64,000 nt of DNA from Salipiger mangrovisoli. Lineage in GTDB: Bacteria; Pseudomonadota; Alphaproteobacteria; Rhodobacterales; Rhodobacteraceae. The translations under genes were made by a program, and so were the position numbers. The notes under the pieces were generated by a model that ran no database searches, had not been told where the DNA came from, and worked only from the letters and a program-made list of their open reading frames with translations. The first letter of the stretch is position 1. The number at the start of each line of letters is the position of its first letter. Where the stretch lies: positions 1 through 64,000 of the forward strand of contig NZ_JADFFK010000001.1 of NCBI RefSeq assembly GCF_015223355.1. The letters run 5' to 3'. Of the stretch, positions 17,058-26,665 are shown piece by piece.

Positions 17058-17092
17058 CCCGCGCCACAGTCTGGAGCGGGTCTTTTCTTTTG
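17058..17092 (+). terminator. Rho-independent terminator after the DUF883 pair
   Basis: Arms CCCGCGCC (17058-17065) and GGAGCGGG (17073-17080) pair with one mismatch around the loop ACAGTCT. A T-rich run TCTTTTCTTTT (17081 on) follows. It lies between the holin-like gene and the PCMT-like gene. Confidence 0.6.
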
Positions 17093-17171
17093 TAGACAGC
17101 CGGACATTGCCCCGGAACGTCAAGTGTGTCAGAAGATTTTGTAAGTATATCTGAACGGAAGAGTTTAGCGG

Positions 17172-17822
17172 ATGACCAATTTCGTCACCCTCCGCCGTAT
17201 GATGGTTGATACGCAGGTGCGTCCTTCGGACGTGACCAAGTTCCCGATCATCGATGCCATGCTGCGTGTCCCCCGCGAGGCCTTCGTGCCGGACGAGGCC
17301 GTCGACGCCGCCTATGCAGGGCGCAATATCGACCTCGGAGACGGGCGCGTCGTGCTCGACCCGCGGACCTTTTCCAAGATGCTGGACGCGCTGAACGTCG
17401 ATGGCGATGACCTCGTGCTCGATATCGGTTCCGGGCTTGGCTACAGCGCGGCGGTGATCGCGCGCATCGCCGAGGCCGTGGTTGCCGTCGAGGACGACGC
17501 GGACCGCGCCGACGAGGCACAGCCGCTGCTGATGGAACATGCGGACAATGTGATCCAGCATACCGGCCCGCTCGCGGAAGGCGCGCCCCAGCACGGACCC
17601 TACGATGCGATCTTCATCGAAGGGGGAATCGAAGTGCTGCCCGAAACCATTGCCGGGCAGCTGAAGGATGGTGGGCGGATCGCCTGCATTTTCATGGACG
17701 GAGCGCTGGGAACGGTGAAGGTCGGCTGGAAGATCGACGGCACCATCACCTGGCGGTTCTCTTTCAACGCCACCGCACCGGTGCTCGCCGGGTTCCACAA
17801 AGAGGTGGCTTTCGCGCTCTGA
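17172..17822 (+). CDS. Protein-L-isoaspartate methyltransferase-like protein
   Basis: This is a SAM-dependent methyltransferase of the PCMT family, 216 residues. The SAM-binding motif LVLDIGSGLGYSAAV is at about 81-95, and post-motifs VVAVEDDA and DAIFIEGGIEVLP follow. The N-terminus shows MVDTQVRPSDV, common to the Rhodobacterales form. The classical PCMT substrate block (GQTIS) is replaced by RVVLDPRTFSKM near 59-70, so repair of isoaspartate is not assured. It is followed after 47 bases by tolC. The pair is a recurring alphaproteobacterial arrangement, so its true role may relate to the envelope. The methyltransferase fold is sure; substrate is not. Confidence 0.8.
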   Translation: MTNFVTLRRMMVDTQVRPSDVTKFPIIDAMLRVPREAFVPDEAVDAAYAGRNIDLGDGRVVLDPRTFSKMLDALNVDGDDLVLDIGSGLGYSAAVIARIAEAVVAVEDDADRADEAQPLLMEHADNVIQHTGPLAEGAPQHGPYDAIFIEGGIEVLPETIAGQLKDGGRIACIFMDGALGTVKVGWKIDGTITWRFSFNATAPVLAGFHKEVAFAL

Positions 17823-17869
17823 CCCAGAACGGGCAAGCGTGCAGACAACGGGATCGAGAGGGCAGGACA

Positions 17870-19276
17870 ATGGCGCGTAAAACGCTGACAAATTGGATGA
17901 CGGGCGTCTGTCTCGCCGCCGGGCTCGCGATGCCCGCGGCGGCGGAGACGCTGGCGGATGCACTGGCCGGGGCCTACAACACCAGCGGTCTGCTCGAGCA
18001 GAACCGCGCGGTGCTGCGTGCCGCGGACGAAGAGGTGGCGCAGGCCGTTGCGGCGCTGCGCCCCGTGGTCGCCTGGACCGGGGACATTTCACGCAGCTAC
18101 GGCACCACCCGCAGCCTGGCGACCGGCTTCGAATGGACCGGATCCGCGACGGACACCGCCTCGATCGGTCTTTCGGCCACGCTGACGCTCTTCGATGGCG
18201 GCGCGAACCGGCTGTCGGTGGACGCGGCGAAGGAAACCGTCTTGGCAACCCGCTCCGGCCTGGTCTCGGTCGAGCAGGACGTGCTGCTGCGCGGTGTTTC
18301 GGCGTTCATGGAAGTCCGGCGCGCGATCGAGACGCTGACCCTGCGCCAGAACAACGTCCGCGTGATCGGCGAGGAACTTCGCGCTGCCGAGGACCGCTTC
18401 GAGGTGGGGGAAGTCACCCGCACCGACGTCGCCTCCGCCGAGGCCCGGTCTGCGGCGGCCCGCTCGCTGCTTGCGGCGGCCGAGGGCGCCCTGGCCCAGG
18501 CACGCGAGGAATATCTTGCCTCCGTCGGCCACCTGCCGGGCAACCTGGTTTCGCCGAGCAGCCTGCCGCGCATCCCGGCCACCGCCGATCAGGCCAAGGC
18601 CATCGCGCTGCGCGACCACCCCGACATCATCCAGGTGCAGCACCAGGTCGCGGCTTCCGAGATTGCCATCGCGGTGACGCAGGCCTCGATGAGCCCGACG
18701 GTGTCGCTTCAGGGCACCTACGGCTATGACGAAAGCTTCGACAGCGAAGCCGGCACCCGCGGCGGCACCATCGGGCTGAACTTCGGCGGCCCGATCTACC
18801 AGGGCGGCAACCTCAGCTCGCTCAAGCGCCAGTCGATCGCCACCCGCGACCAGAACCGGGCCGCGCTGCTTCAGCTGACCAAGTCGATCCCGCAGTCCGT
18901 GGCCAACGCCTATGCCAACCTGCGCGTTGCGCAGGCGGCCCGCGCGGCTTCGGATGAGCAGGTCCGCGCAGCGACCGTGGCCTTCCGCGGCACCCGCGAG
19001 GAAGCGACCCTTGGGGCCCGCACCACGCTCGACGTGCTCGACGCCGAACAGGAACTGCTCGACGCCCGCAACACCCAGATCTCTGCGGTGGTGGACGAGA
19101 CGATCGCGGCCTATTCGGTGCTCTACACCATGGGTCAGCTGACCACCGAGGATCTTGCACTCAACGTGCCGCGTTATGACCCGGCGGAGTACTACAACCT
19201 GGTCAAATCCGCTCCGGTCCAGTCCCGTCAGGGCGAGGATCTGAACCGCATCCTCAAGGCGATGGGCAAGAAGTAA
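17870..19276 (+). CDS. tolC: TolC-family outer-membrane channel
   Basis: This is an outer-membrane efflux/secretion channel of 468 residues. A signal peptide covers about residues 1-25, ending PAAAETL. Two internal repeats of the TolC type are visible: helix-rich regions near 40-110 and 130-200, and again after 240, with the strand motif GLNFGGPIYQGGNLSSLKRQ. The late block GTREEATLGARTTLDVLDAEQELLDARN is a strong TolC signature. It would pair with tripartite pumps or type I secretion systems, none of which lies next to it. It sits between the PCMT-like gene and a PopZ-like gene, an order kept in many alphaproteobacteria. Confidence 0.92.
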   Translation: MARKTLTNWMTGVCLAAGLAMPAAAETLADALAGAYNTSGLLEQNRAVLRAADEEVAQAVAALRPVVAWTGDISRSYGTTRSLATGFEWTGSATDTASIGLSATLTLFDGGANRLSVDAAKETVLATRSGLVSVEQDVLLRGVSAFMEVRRAIETLTLRQNNVRVIGEELRAAEDRFEVGEVTRTDVASAEARSAAARSLLAAAEGALAQAREEYLASVGHLPGNLVSPSSLPRIPATADQAKAIALRDHPDIIQVQHQVAASEIAIAVTQASMSPTVSLQGTYGYDESFDSEAGTRGGTIGLNFGGPIYQGGNLSSLKRQSIATRDQNRAALLQLTKSIPQSVANAYANLRVAQAARAASDEQVRAATVAFRGTREEATLGARTTLDVLDAEQELLDARNTQISAVVDETIAAYSVLYTMGQLTTEDLALNVPRYDPAEYYNLVKSAPVQSRQGEDLNRILKAMGKK

Positions 19277-19349
19277 GCTTGTCCTCGTCCATGTTGTCTG
19301 GCGGCCCCCGAGCGGTTACACTCGGGGGACAGGCAAGAGTGGTACATAA

Positions 19350-20531
19350 ATGTCCGATCCCGTGACCAATGTGGAAATCGAGGACGTTCTCTCCTCTATC
19401 CGGAGGTTGGTTTCCGAAGATTCCCATCTCGATTCAGCATCGGAGCCGTTGCGCTCGGCGCGTCCGGCCCCGGCCGGGCGGCTGGTTCTGACCCCGGCCC
19501 TGCGCGTGCAGGAGCCCGACGCCGAAATCCGCGACATCTCCGCTCCCGAGGCGCAGGACCGTCATGCGGCGCCCCTGGCGGCACGTTTGGTCCCCTCCGA
19601 GGAGGAGATCGCCGAAGTCGCACGCAACACACCCAAATCCGGCGACAGATTCGGCCTCGCCGATGTCGATGACGTCGAAGAGGCGCCCTTCATCGAGGTC
19701 GATGACAGCACGGTCGAGCGGCTCGCAGAGGCTTCGATCGCCGATTTCTTCTCGCTCAAGCTGCGCGACACCGCGCCTGCGCCCACTGCGCCAGCGGTCG
19801 CTGATGCGGCGGAGCCGAAGGAAGGCAGCCTCGCGCAGAAGATCGCCGAGCTCGAGGAAATGATCGCGCGCAGCACGCATGAGTTCGAGCCCGAGCGGGG
19901 CGAGGAAGCCCCCGCCGCGATCTTCCGCCATCAGCCGGTGCCGGAAGAGCAGGGCGCGGCCCCGGCTCCCGTCCCTGAAGAAGAGGACGAGGATTCGGAA
20001 CTGGCGAGCCGTCCGATGCCCGAACCCGAGCTTGTCGATGAGCCCTACGCGCTCGAGGCTTTCGCCGAAGATCTCGCCAGCGATGTCGCCGAAGAAGGGG
20101 ACTCGCAGCTGGATGACGGTGCCGAAGATGCGGTGGACGAAGACCCCGGCTTGATCTTCCGCTCCGCCGAACCCGCGGCCTCGGCTGCCCAGGAAAGCGA
20201 CGCCGAGCCCGAGCCCGTGGCGGCCCCGGTGCGGCGTCCGGTAAAAATCCTGCGCAATCCGGTCTGGCAGCGCAGCCAGAGCAACTTGCGCACCGAGGAG
20301 CCCGTACAGGAGCCCGTAGAGCCGGCGCAGGAGCCTGCCGCCGCGGCGGAGGTGCCGGCTGTCGCGGAAGCTCTGCCGGCCGGTTTCGACGAGGACCGCC
20401 TGCGCGCCTTGATCGCCGAGGTCGTGCGCGAGGAGCTGCAAGGAGCGCTCGGCGAGCGCGTCACCCGCAACGTCCGCAAGATGGTGCGCCGCGAATTGCA
20501 CCGATTGCTGTCGAGCGAAGATCTCGACTGA
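19350..20531 (+). CDS. PopZ-like (DUF2497) acidic polar-organising protein candidate
   Basis: This acidic, low-complexity protein has 393 residues. The N-terminal helix VEIEDVLSSIRRLVSED (about 8-24) matches the pattern at the start of Caulobacter PopZ (EEILASIRRIISED-like). A long middle rich in E, D, P and A follows. The C-terminal 60 residues form charged helices (ALIAEVVREELQGAL and NVRKMVRRELHRLL), where PopZ has its oligomerising helices. PopZ builds a condensate at the cell pole that anchors the chromosome centromere. Location after tolC is as in other alphaproteobacteria, though valS does not follow here. The assignment rests on short motifs, length and synteny, since the middle is not alignable by eye. 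Confidence 0.55.
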   Translation: MSDPVTNVEIEDVLSSIRRLVSEDSHLDSASEPLRSARPAPAGRLVLTPALRVQEPDAEIRDISAPEAQDRHAAPLAARLVPSEEEIAEVARNTPKSGDRFGLADVDDVEEAPFIEVDDSTVERLAEASIADFFSLKLRDTAPAPTAPAVADAAEPKEGSLAQKIAELEEMIARSTHEFEPERGEEAPAAIFRHQPVPEEQGAAPAPVPEEEDEDSELASRPMPEPELVDEPYALEAFAEDLASDVAEEGDSQLDDGAEDAVDEDPGLIFRSAEPAASAAQESDAEPEPVAAPVRRPVKILRNPVWQRSQSNLRTEEPVQEPVEPAQEPAAAAEVPAVAEALPAGFDEDRLRALIAEVVREELQGALGERVTRNVRKMVRRELHRLLSSEDLD

Positions 20532-20559
20532 CCAAGATTTCTTCTGGTTCTGAACCCGA

Positions 20560-20586
20560 GCCCCGGATGCCCCTGGCATTCGGGGC
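20560..20586 (+). terminator. Strong hairpin after the PopZ-like gene
   Basis: A 12-pair stem GCCCCGGATGCC / GGCATTCGGGGC with one G-T pair and a CCT loop. No T run follows, so it may act with Rho, as an RNA 3' end stabiliser, or for the opposite strand. Confidence 0.5.
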
Positions 20587-20654
20587 TTGGCGCATCATGG
20601 CCGATCGCGCGGCGGATTGGCGGAAAGTGGCCTGTTGCCCTGCCGGAAACGCCG

Positions 20655-20682
20655 AAGGCACGCCCTTGACGGGGCGCGCCTT
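20655..20682 (-). terminator. Hairpin downstream of the DUF6280-like gene
   Basis: On the minus strand AAGGCGCGCCC and GGGCGTGCCTT form an 11-pair stem with one G-T pair and a six-base loop. It lies 33 bases after the stop of the minus-strand gene. The A/T ends of the stem resemble a bidirectional terminator. Confidence 0.5.
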
Positions 20683-20714
20683 CGACTGACCGGGGAAGAT
20701 CCCCAATACCGGGA

Positions 20715-21044
20715 TCAAGCGGCTTCGGCTTGTTCCGCGGCTGCAGCTGCGTGACGACGTTCGCTCTCTTCGCGCGACAGCGCGACCGAGGTGCGAACAC
20801 CTTTCGATACGAATTCCATCAGGCCGGAGACAACCCGCTCGTTCGGGTCGATGCCGGCACAGCTCAGCACTTCACGGCCGTCGCGCGAGCGTGCCCAGCG
20901 GGCAATCTGCTCCGGACCATTGCCGTATTTCTTGTCATCGGCGATCGCATCGTCGAGCGCAGCCAGAACCACAGCGGCGAAAAGTTTCCGCGCGCGGTTG
21001 CCTTGTTCGGCATGGTAGGCTGTGCTGTCCACGAAATCCTTCAT
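20715..21044 (-). CDS. Conserved Rhodobacterales protein, DUF6280-like
   Basis: This small soluble protein has 109 residues, beginning MKDFVDSTAYHAEQGNRARK. A helical body contains AAVVLAALDDAIADDKKYGNGPEQIARWARSRDGREVLSCAGIDP, and an A/E-rich tail closes it. I recall the family as common and well conserved in Rhodobacterales (database label DUF6280, from memory), with no known function. The start at 21044 has AGGTCGAAAG before it; longer in-frame readings upstream enter the AT-rich promoter region. It is divergent from efp. No catalytic motif is visible, though one cysteine sits in VLSCAG. Confidence 0.75.
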   Translation of the reverse strand: MKDFVDSTAYHAEQGNRARKLFAAVVLAALDDAIADDKKYGNGPEQIARWARSRDGREVLSCAGIDPNERVVSGLMEFVSKGVRTSVALSREESERRHAAAAAEQAEAA

Positions 21045-21192
21045 CTTTCGACCTTTTTGATTATTGCTCTTGTGTTTTCTGGCGTGTGCGGCGTTATGGA
21101 CCATTCCGTTCGATTCGGATACGGCACAAACGCATAGCGTCGTTGCATCTGGTGCATATCTCGGCTTGTGCGGAACGCGAGATATCGTTGTC

Positions 21193-21221
21193 TTGCACGG
21201 GGCGAACCGGCCATATATAGG
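21193..21221 (+). promoter_or_regulatory. Promoter of efp
   Basis: TTGCAC (21193-21198) is followed after 15 or 17 bases by the overlapping -10 candidates TATATA (21214-21219) and TATAGG (21216-21221). The start of transcription would fall near 21228, some 37 bases before the efp ATG. Confidence 0.5.
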
Positions 21222-21264
21222 AGGCCGGAAAACCCCTTCAACCTTACTGCGAAGTTTTGTGACC

Positions 21265-21828
21265 ATGCCTAAGATCAACGGTAACGAGATCCGCCCCGGC
21301 AACGTTCTGGAGCATGACGGCGGCCTCTGGGCTGCGGTGAAGGTCGACCACGTGAAACCCGGCAAGGGCGGCGCCTTTGCTCAGGTCGAGATGAAGAACC
21401 TGCGCAACGGCTCCAAGCTCAACGAGCGTTTCCGTTCGGCGGACAAGGTCGAGCGCGTGCGCCTCGAGCAGAAGGACATGCAGTTCCTCTACGAGGACTC
21501 GGGCCAGCTGATCTTCATGGACACCGAAACCTACGAGCAGGTGCAGCTTCCCGCCGACATCCTCGGCGAGCGTCGCCCGTTCCTCCAGGATGGCATGACC
21601 ATCGTCGTGGAATTCCACGAAGAAGAGGCGCTGAACGCGACGCTGCCGCAGAAAGTCACCTGCAAGATCGTCGAGACCGAGCCGGTGGTCAAAGGTCAGA
21701 CCGCGGCCAACAGCTTCAAGCCCGCCGTGCTCGACAACGGCGTGCGCGTCCTCGTGCCGCCCTTCGTCGGCCAGGATGAAGACATTATCGTGAACACCGA
21801 AACCATGGAGTATTCGGAACGCGCATAA
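21265..21828 (+). CDS. efp: Elongation factor P
   Basis: EF-P enters the ribosomal E site and relieves stalling at polyproline stretches. It has 187 residues, the standard length, beginning [20 protein letters not shown]. The tip lysine that is modified in many bacteria is present as K34 in KPGKGGAF. The C-terminal signature region contains [24 protein letters not shown]. The ATG at 21265 is chosen by family length; the open frame extends upstream but without homology. The gene appears to be monocistronic with its own promoter. No epmA/epmB modification genes are in the window. Confidence 0.97.
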   Translation: MPKINGNEIRPGNVLEHDGGLWAAVKVDHVKPGKGGAFAQVEMKNLRNGSKLNERFRSADKVERVRLEQKDMQFLYEDSGQLIFMDTETYEQVQLPADILGERRPFLQDGMTIVVEFHEEEALNATLPQKVTCKIVETEPVVKGQTAANSFKPAVLDNGVRVLVPPFVGQDEDIIVNTETMEYSERA

Positions 21829-21923
21829 CCCGCGCGCCGACGACTTCTGTCCCCGTGCGAACCGGGGGCGCAGAGTAACGGAACCGATAGGGCCTCCGGC
21901 GCAAAGCCTAGGAGGCCCTTTCC

Positions 21924-22388
21924 ATGTTTACCCCTTGCGATACCACCGACACTCCCGCACTCGCCGTTCTGCTGCGCGGCCTTCACGCGCATCACGTGGC
22001 GCAGGTGCCGCATCGCTTCCATGACCAAGCGACCCAGGAGGAGCTTCAGGCGGTGCTCGACGACGCCATGGCCGAGGGCGCGCAGCTGCGGGCCTACCGT
22101 GTCGAAGGCGTTCCGCGCGGCTACCTGATGTGGCGCTGGCGGCTCCGCGCGGGTTCGGCGCTGGAACATCCGCAGCGTGTTGCGTTGCTCGAACATATCT
22201 GGGTCGATCCCTCGTGGCGGCGGCGTGGGGTGGCAAGGCGGCTGATCGCGGGTTTCGAGGCCGAAATTTCCGGGCAGGGGGCCGAGGGCTGGATCACCAA
22301 GGTCCACGCCTTCAATGCGCCCTCGCGGGCGCTGATGCTTGGCGCGGGGGCAATGGGGGCGGTCGAGGTGTTGGAAAAGCGCCTCTAG
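21924..22388 (+). CDS. GNAT-family N-acetyltransferase
   Basis: This predicted acetyl-CoA-dependent acetyltransferase has 154 residues. The acetyl-CoA binding motif A appears as EHIWVDPSWRRRGVARRLI (about 90-108), with R/G residues in the expected R-x-x-G-x-A positions. The C-terminal NAPSRALMLGAGA is the usual motif B region. The substrate cannot be told from sequence. AGGAGG-like bases precede the ATG. Its TAG stop at 22386-22388 overlaps, in the shared bases CTAG, the stop of the convergent kinase gene. Confidence 0.8.
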   Translation: MFTPCDTTDTPALAVLLRGLHAHHVAQVPHRFHDQATQEELQAVLDDAMAEGAQLRAYRVEGVPRGYLMWRWRLRAGSALEHPQRVALLEHIWVDPSWRRRGVARRLIAGFEAEISGQGAEGWITKVHAFNAPSRALMLGAGAMGAVEVLEKRL

Positions 22389-23200
22389 TTATCCGCTGTG
22401 CCTAGCACCTGATCGAGCAGCCTGCGCACCAGGCCCGCGTAGCCGCTGCCGAAGAGCCGCAGATGCACCAGCGCCGGGAAAAGCTGGTAGACCGGGCGGC
22501 GGGCCGCGCGCTCCGGCTCCTCGGGGCCATAGCCCTGCCAGAAGGCCGCCGGAGGCGACCCGAAGAGGTCCAGCATGGCCAGGTCCACCTCGGTATGGCC
22601 GTGGTAGCAGGCCGGGTCGATGAGAGCCGCCGCACCCGCCATGAAGAGCACGTTGCCGGTCCAGAGGTCGCCATGCAGCAGCGCGGCTGGCGGTGCCTTG
22701 GGGACCAGCTCGGGCAGGCGCTCTGCGACTGCTTCGACGCGCCGCGCGAGCGGGGCGGGCAGATGCGGCAGAAACGGCAGGAGGCGCGCCTCGGCCCAGA
22801 AGCTCGGCCAATCGGCGCGCGGCGCGTTGTCGATCGGCAGGGGGCCGAAGCCGTAATCCTCGGTCCAGCCGTAGGCCGGGCCGGTACAGGCGTGCAATCT
22901 GCGCAAGTCTCGCCCCAGCGCCGACCACCCCTCGTGGCTCGGCGCGGTTTCGGGCAGCGCCTCGAGCGCGAGCAGGTCGCCGACTTGGGCCAGCACCTCG
23001 GGCGTGCGGGCGCCTGCGGCGCGCATGGCGCCCAGCATGCGCGCCTCGGAGGCGACGCGGCCACCGCGCTTGACCACCAGCGTGCGGCCGTCGCTGAGCG
23101 CGGCGCGCACCACCTGGGACAGATCGCCTCCCTGCAGCGGCCGGCTGGAGACGAGCCGCGCGCCGAGCGCCGTTTCCAGCGCCTCCCGGTCCCGGTTCAA
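22385..23200 (-). CDS. Fructosamine kinase family protein
   Basis: This kinase-like protein has 271 residues, of the family that phosphorylates sugar amines on glycated proteins or amino acids for deglycation. The phosphotransfer loop is HGDLWTGNVLF and the metal-binding DPA(C)Y motif is in LIDPACYHGHTEVDLAML. The N-terminal GGDLSQVVRAALSDGRTLVVKR is the nucleotide-binding lobe. The start is TTG at 23200, overlapping the ygfZ stop in TTGA. This points to translational coupling with ygfZ. The family may act on ribulosamines or small amino-sugar substrates in bacteria. Confidence 0.82.
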   Translation of the reverse strand: MNRDREALETALGARLVSSRPLQGGDLSQVVRAALSDGRTLVVKRGGRVASEARMLGAMRAAGARTPEVLAQVGDLLALEALPETAPSHEGWSALGRDLRRLHACTGPAYGWTEDYGFGPLPIDNAPRADWPSFWAEARLLPFLPHLPAPLARRVEAVAERLPELVPKAPPAALLHGDLWTGNVLFMAGAAALIDPACYHGHTEVDLAMLDLFGSPPAAFWQGYGPEEPERAARRPVYQLFPALVHLRLFGSGYAGLVRRLLDQVLGTADN

Positions 23201-23946
23201 GGCACCCGGCGCAGGGTCGCCCCGTCGGCGGTCATTTCGCCTTCGGCGCGGTCGAAGCGCAGGTAGGCGATGCCGCGCCCGCCCGACTGGGTGAAGAGCG
23301 TGCCTGCCGGTTTGCCGGCGGTCTCGACCTCGGAGCCGACCGGCGCCGCGCCGGTGACCGCGACGGTCACGAGCCCTTTGCGCAGCTCGGTCTTGTGCTT
23401 CATCCGCGCGGTGACCTCCTGACCGACGTAGCAGCCCTTCTTGAAGTCCACGCCGTTCAGCCGCTCGAAGCCGGCCTCGAGGATGAAGGTATCGGGGGTC
23501 AATTCGATGCCGCTCTCGGGCACGCAGGCCGCGACCCGCAGCGCGTCCCAATCGGCATCGTCACCGGGTTGGCCGTCATAGCCGCGCCAGCCCAGCGAGG
23601 CATCGCGCGGATCGGCATAGGCCCCGTCCGGGAGCGGGCCGGTGCCGCGGGTGACGGTGATGTCGGTCGGCTCGACCGCAACCTTGGCGCGCAGCTTGTA
23701 GAGCGTCAGCGCGCGGCCGAGATCTGCCGCCAGCGTGTCCGCCACATCGATCAGGATCGATCCATCTGCCCGCGGAACAAGGAAAAAATCCGCCCTGTAC
23801 TTGCCCTGCGGCGTGAGCAGCGCGGCATAGACCAGCCCGTCCTTCAGCTTGCCCAGGTCGTTGGTGACGAGGTTTTGCAGGAAGTCGCTGGCCTCGGGGC
23901 CGCTGACGCGCAGCACGCTGCGCGGGGTGGCATTGGTGGCGGTCAT
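23197..23946 (-). CDS. ygfZ: Folate-binding YgfZ/IBA57-like protein
   Basis: YgfZ is a folate-dependent helper in the assembly or repair of some iron-sulfur proteins. It has 249 residues with the diagnostic block KGCYVGQEVTAR at about 170-181, containing the redox-active cysteine C172. The GcvT-like fold is suggested by LQNLVTNDLGKLKDGLVYAA and LLTPQGKYRADFF near residues 23-55. It is shorter than E. coli YgfZ (326) but typical for alphaproteobacteria. It is coupled to the fructosamine kinase family gene downstream. Confidence 0.9.
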   Translation of the reverse strand: MTATNATPRSVLRVSGPEASDFLQNLVTNDLGKLKDGLVYAALLTPQGKYRADFFLVPRADGSILIDVADTLAADLGRALTLYKLRAKVAVEPTDITVTRGTGPLPDGAYADPRDASLGWRGYDGQPGDDADWDALRVAACVPESGIELTPDTFILEAGFERLNGVDFKKGCYVGQEVTARMKHKTELRKGLVTVAVTGAAPVGSEVETAGKPAGTLFTQSGGRGIAYLRFDRAEGEMTADGATLRRVP

Positions 23947-24015
23947 GGTTGCTCCGTCCGTTGTCGTTTGCCCCGACTATAGGTCCGCGCCGGGGCAGGC
24001 GACAGGGGGCGCGGC

Positions 24016-25769
<1,754 letters not shown>

Positions 25770-25773
<4 letters not shown>

Positions 25774-26465
25774 GCCAGGTCTTCCGGCGGACGCTTGGCG
25801 TCGAATCCGGCCTGCACCGTCTTGGAGCTATACTCGGTGCGCACCCAGTCCTCGAAGCTGATCGGCGCGCGGCGGTTGCGCGCGGCATAGGTGTCGAGAA
25901 TATAGCCTTGGATGCCGGTCTTGGTGAACTCGAGATGCGCGTATTTCAGGCCCATCTGCTTGCGCGCCTGTTCGACCGGCACGCCCTCGAACACCATCAG
26001 GTAGACGGCCGAGGCGAAGCCGGCCCGGTCGGCCCCCGACTTGCAGTGGAACATCATCGGCTTCTCGGCTGACCGCATCGTGTCGATGAGATGCAGGATG
26101 CGCTCTGCGCTGGGGGCCATGCGCGCCCAGAGCTTGGCATGCAGCAGCGTCAGGCCGAGCGCCTCGCAGCTTTCCTTCTCGAAGAGGTAGTGCGAGTATT
26201 TCTCTTCGCCGCGCAGGGTGATCACGGTCTTGATGCCCATCTTCGCGTATTTCTCGAAGCGCGCGTGAGTCGGCTGGTTGGAGCGCCAGACGCCCGGAGC
26301 GATCTGCCAGAAATTGTGCCAGAAGAGCCGCAGGAAGGCGTGGTCGAAGACGTTGTAGTGTAGCTTCGAGAGCATGCGGGCGCGGGGCGTCGAGATGTCC
26401 TTGCCGAAAGACCGGCGAAAGCGCCGCTCCGCCGTCTCGATCTTGTCCCAGAACTTCGTCAGCAT
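25770..26465 (-). CDS. Dual-specificity/tyrosine phosphatase-like protein
   Basis: This phosphatase has 231 residues and the cysteine-phosphatase active site HCKSGADR (H140, C141, R147). The general-acid region lies around 110-115 (HAKLWARM). The early W-RSNQP (about 60-64) is a motif shared with prokaryotic DSP-like enzymes and the PTPMT1/PgpP lipid phosphatases. Those act on phosphatidylglycerophosphate, so a lipid substrate is credible. The coupled MsbA-like exporter adds weight. Protein tyrosine phosphatase is the default database label. It has no signal peptide or membrane span; the N-terminal 50 residues are amphipathic and basic, fitting peripheral membrane binding. Confidence 0.78.
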
Positions 26466-26665
26466 GTGTCACTTCCTGTGCCTGTCGCGCGGCGGTTTAC
26501 GGGCTGTGGCCCGCGCTGGCAAGCGCCGTGCCCCGCACGCGTCAAAGACCGGCCCTGCGCCGGGGGCATGGCGGCCGGTTGCGCCGAGGGCAATTGACCT
26601 CGGCGCAACCGCGGTTAGGTTGGCCCTCGCCCCGCGATTTCAAGGGGTGCTTTCGGAGTTTTCGC

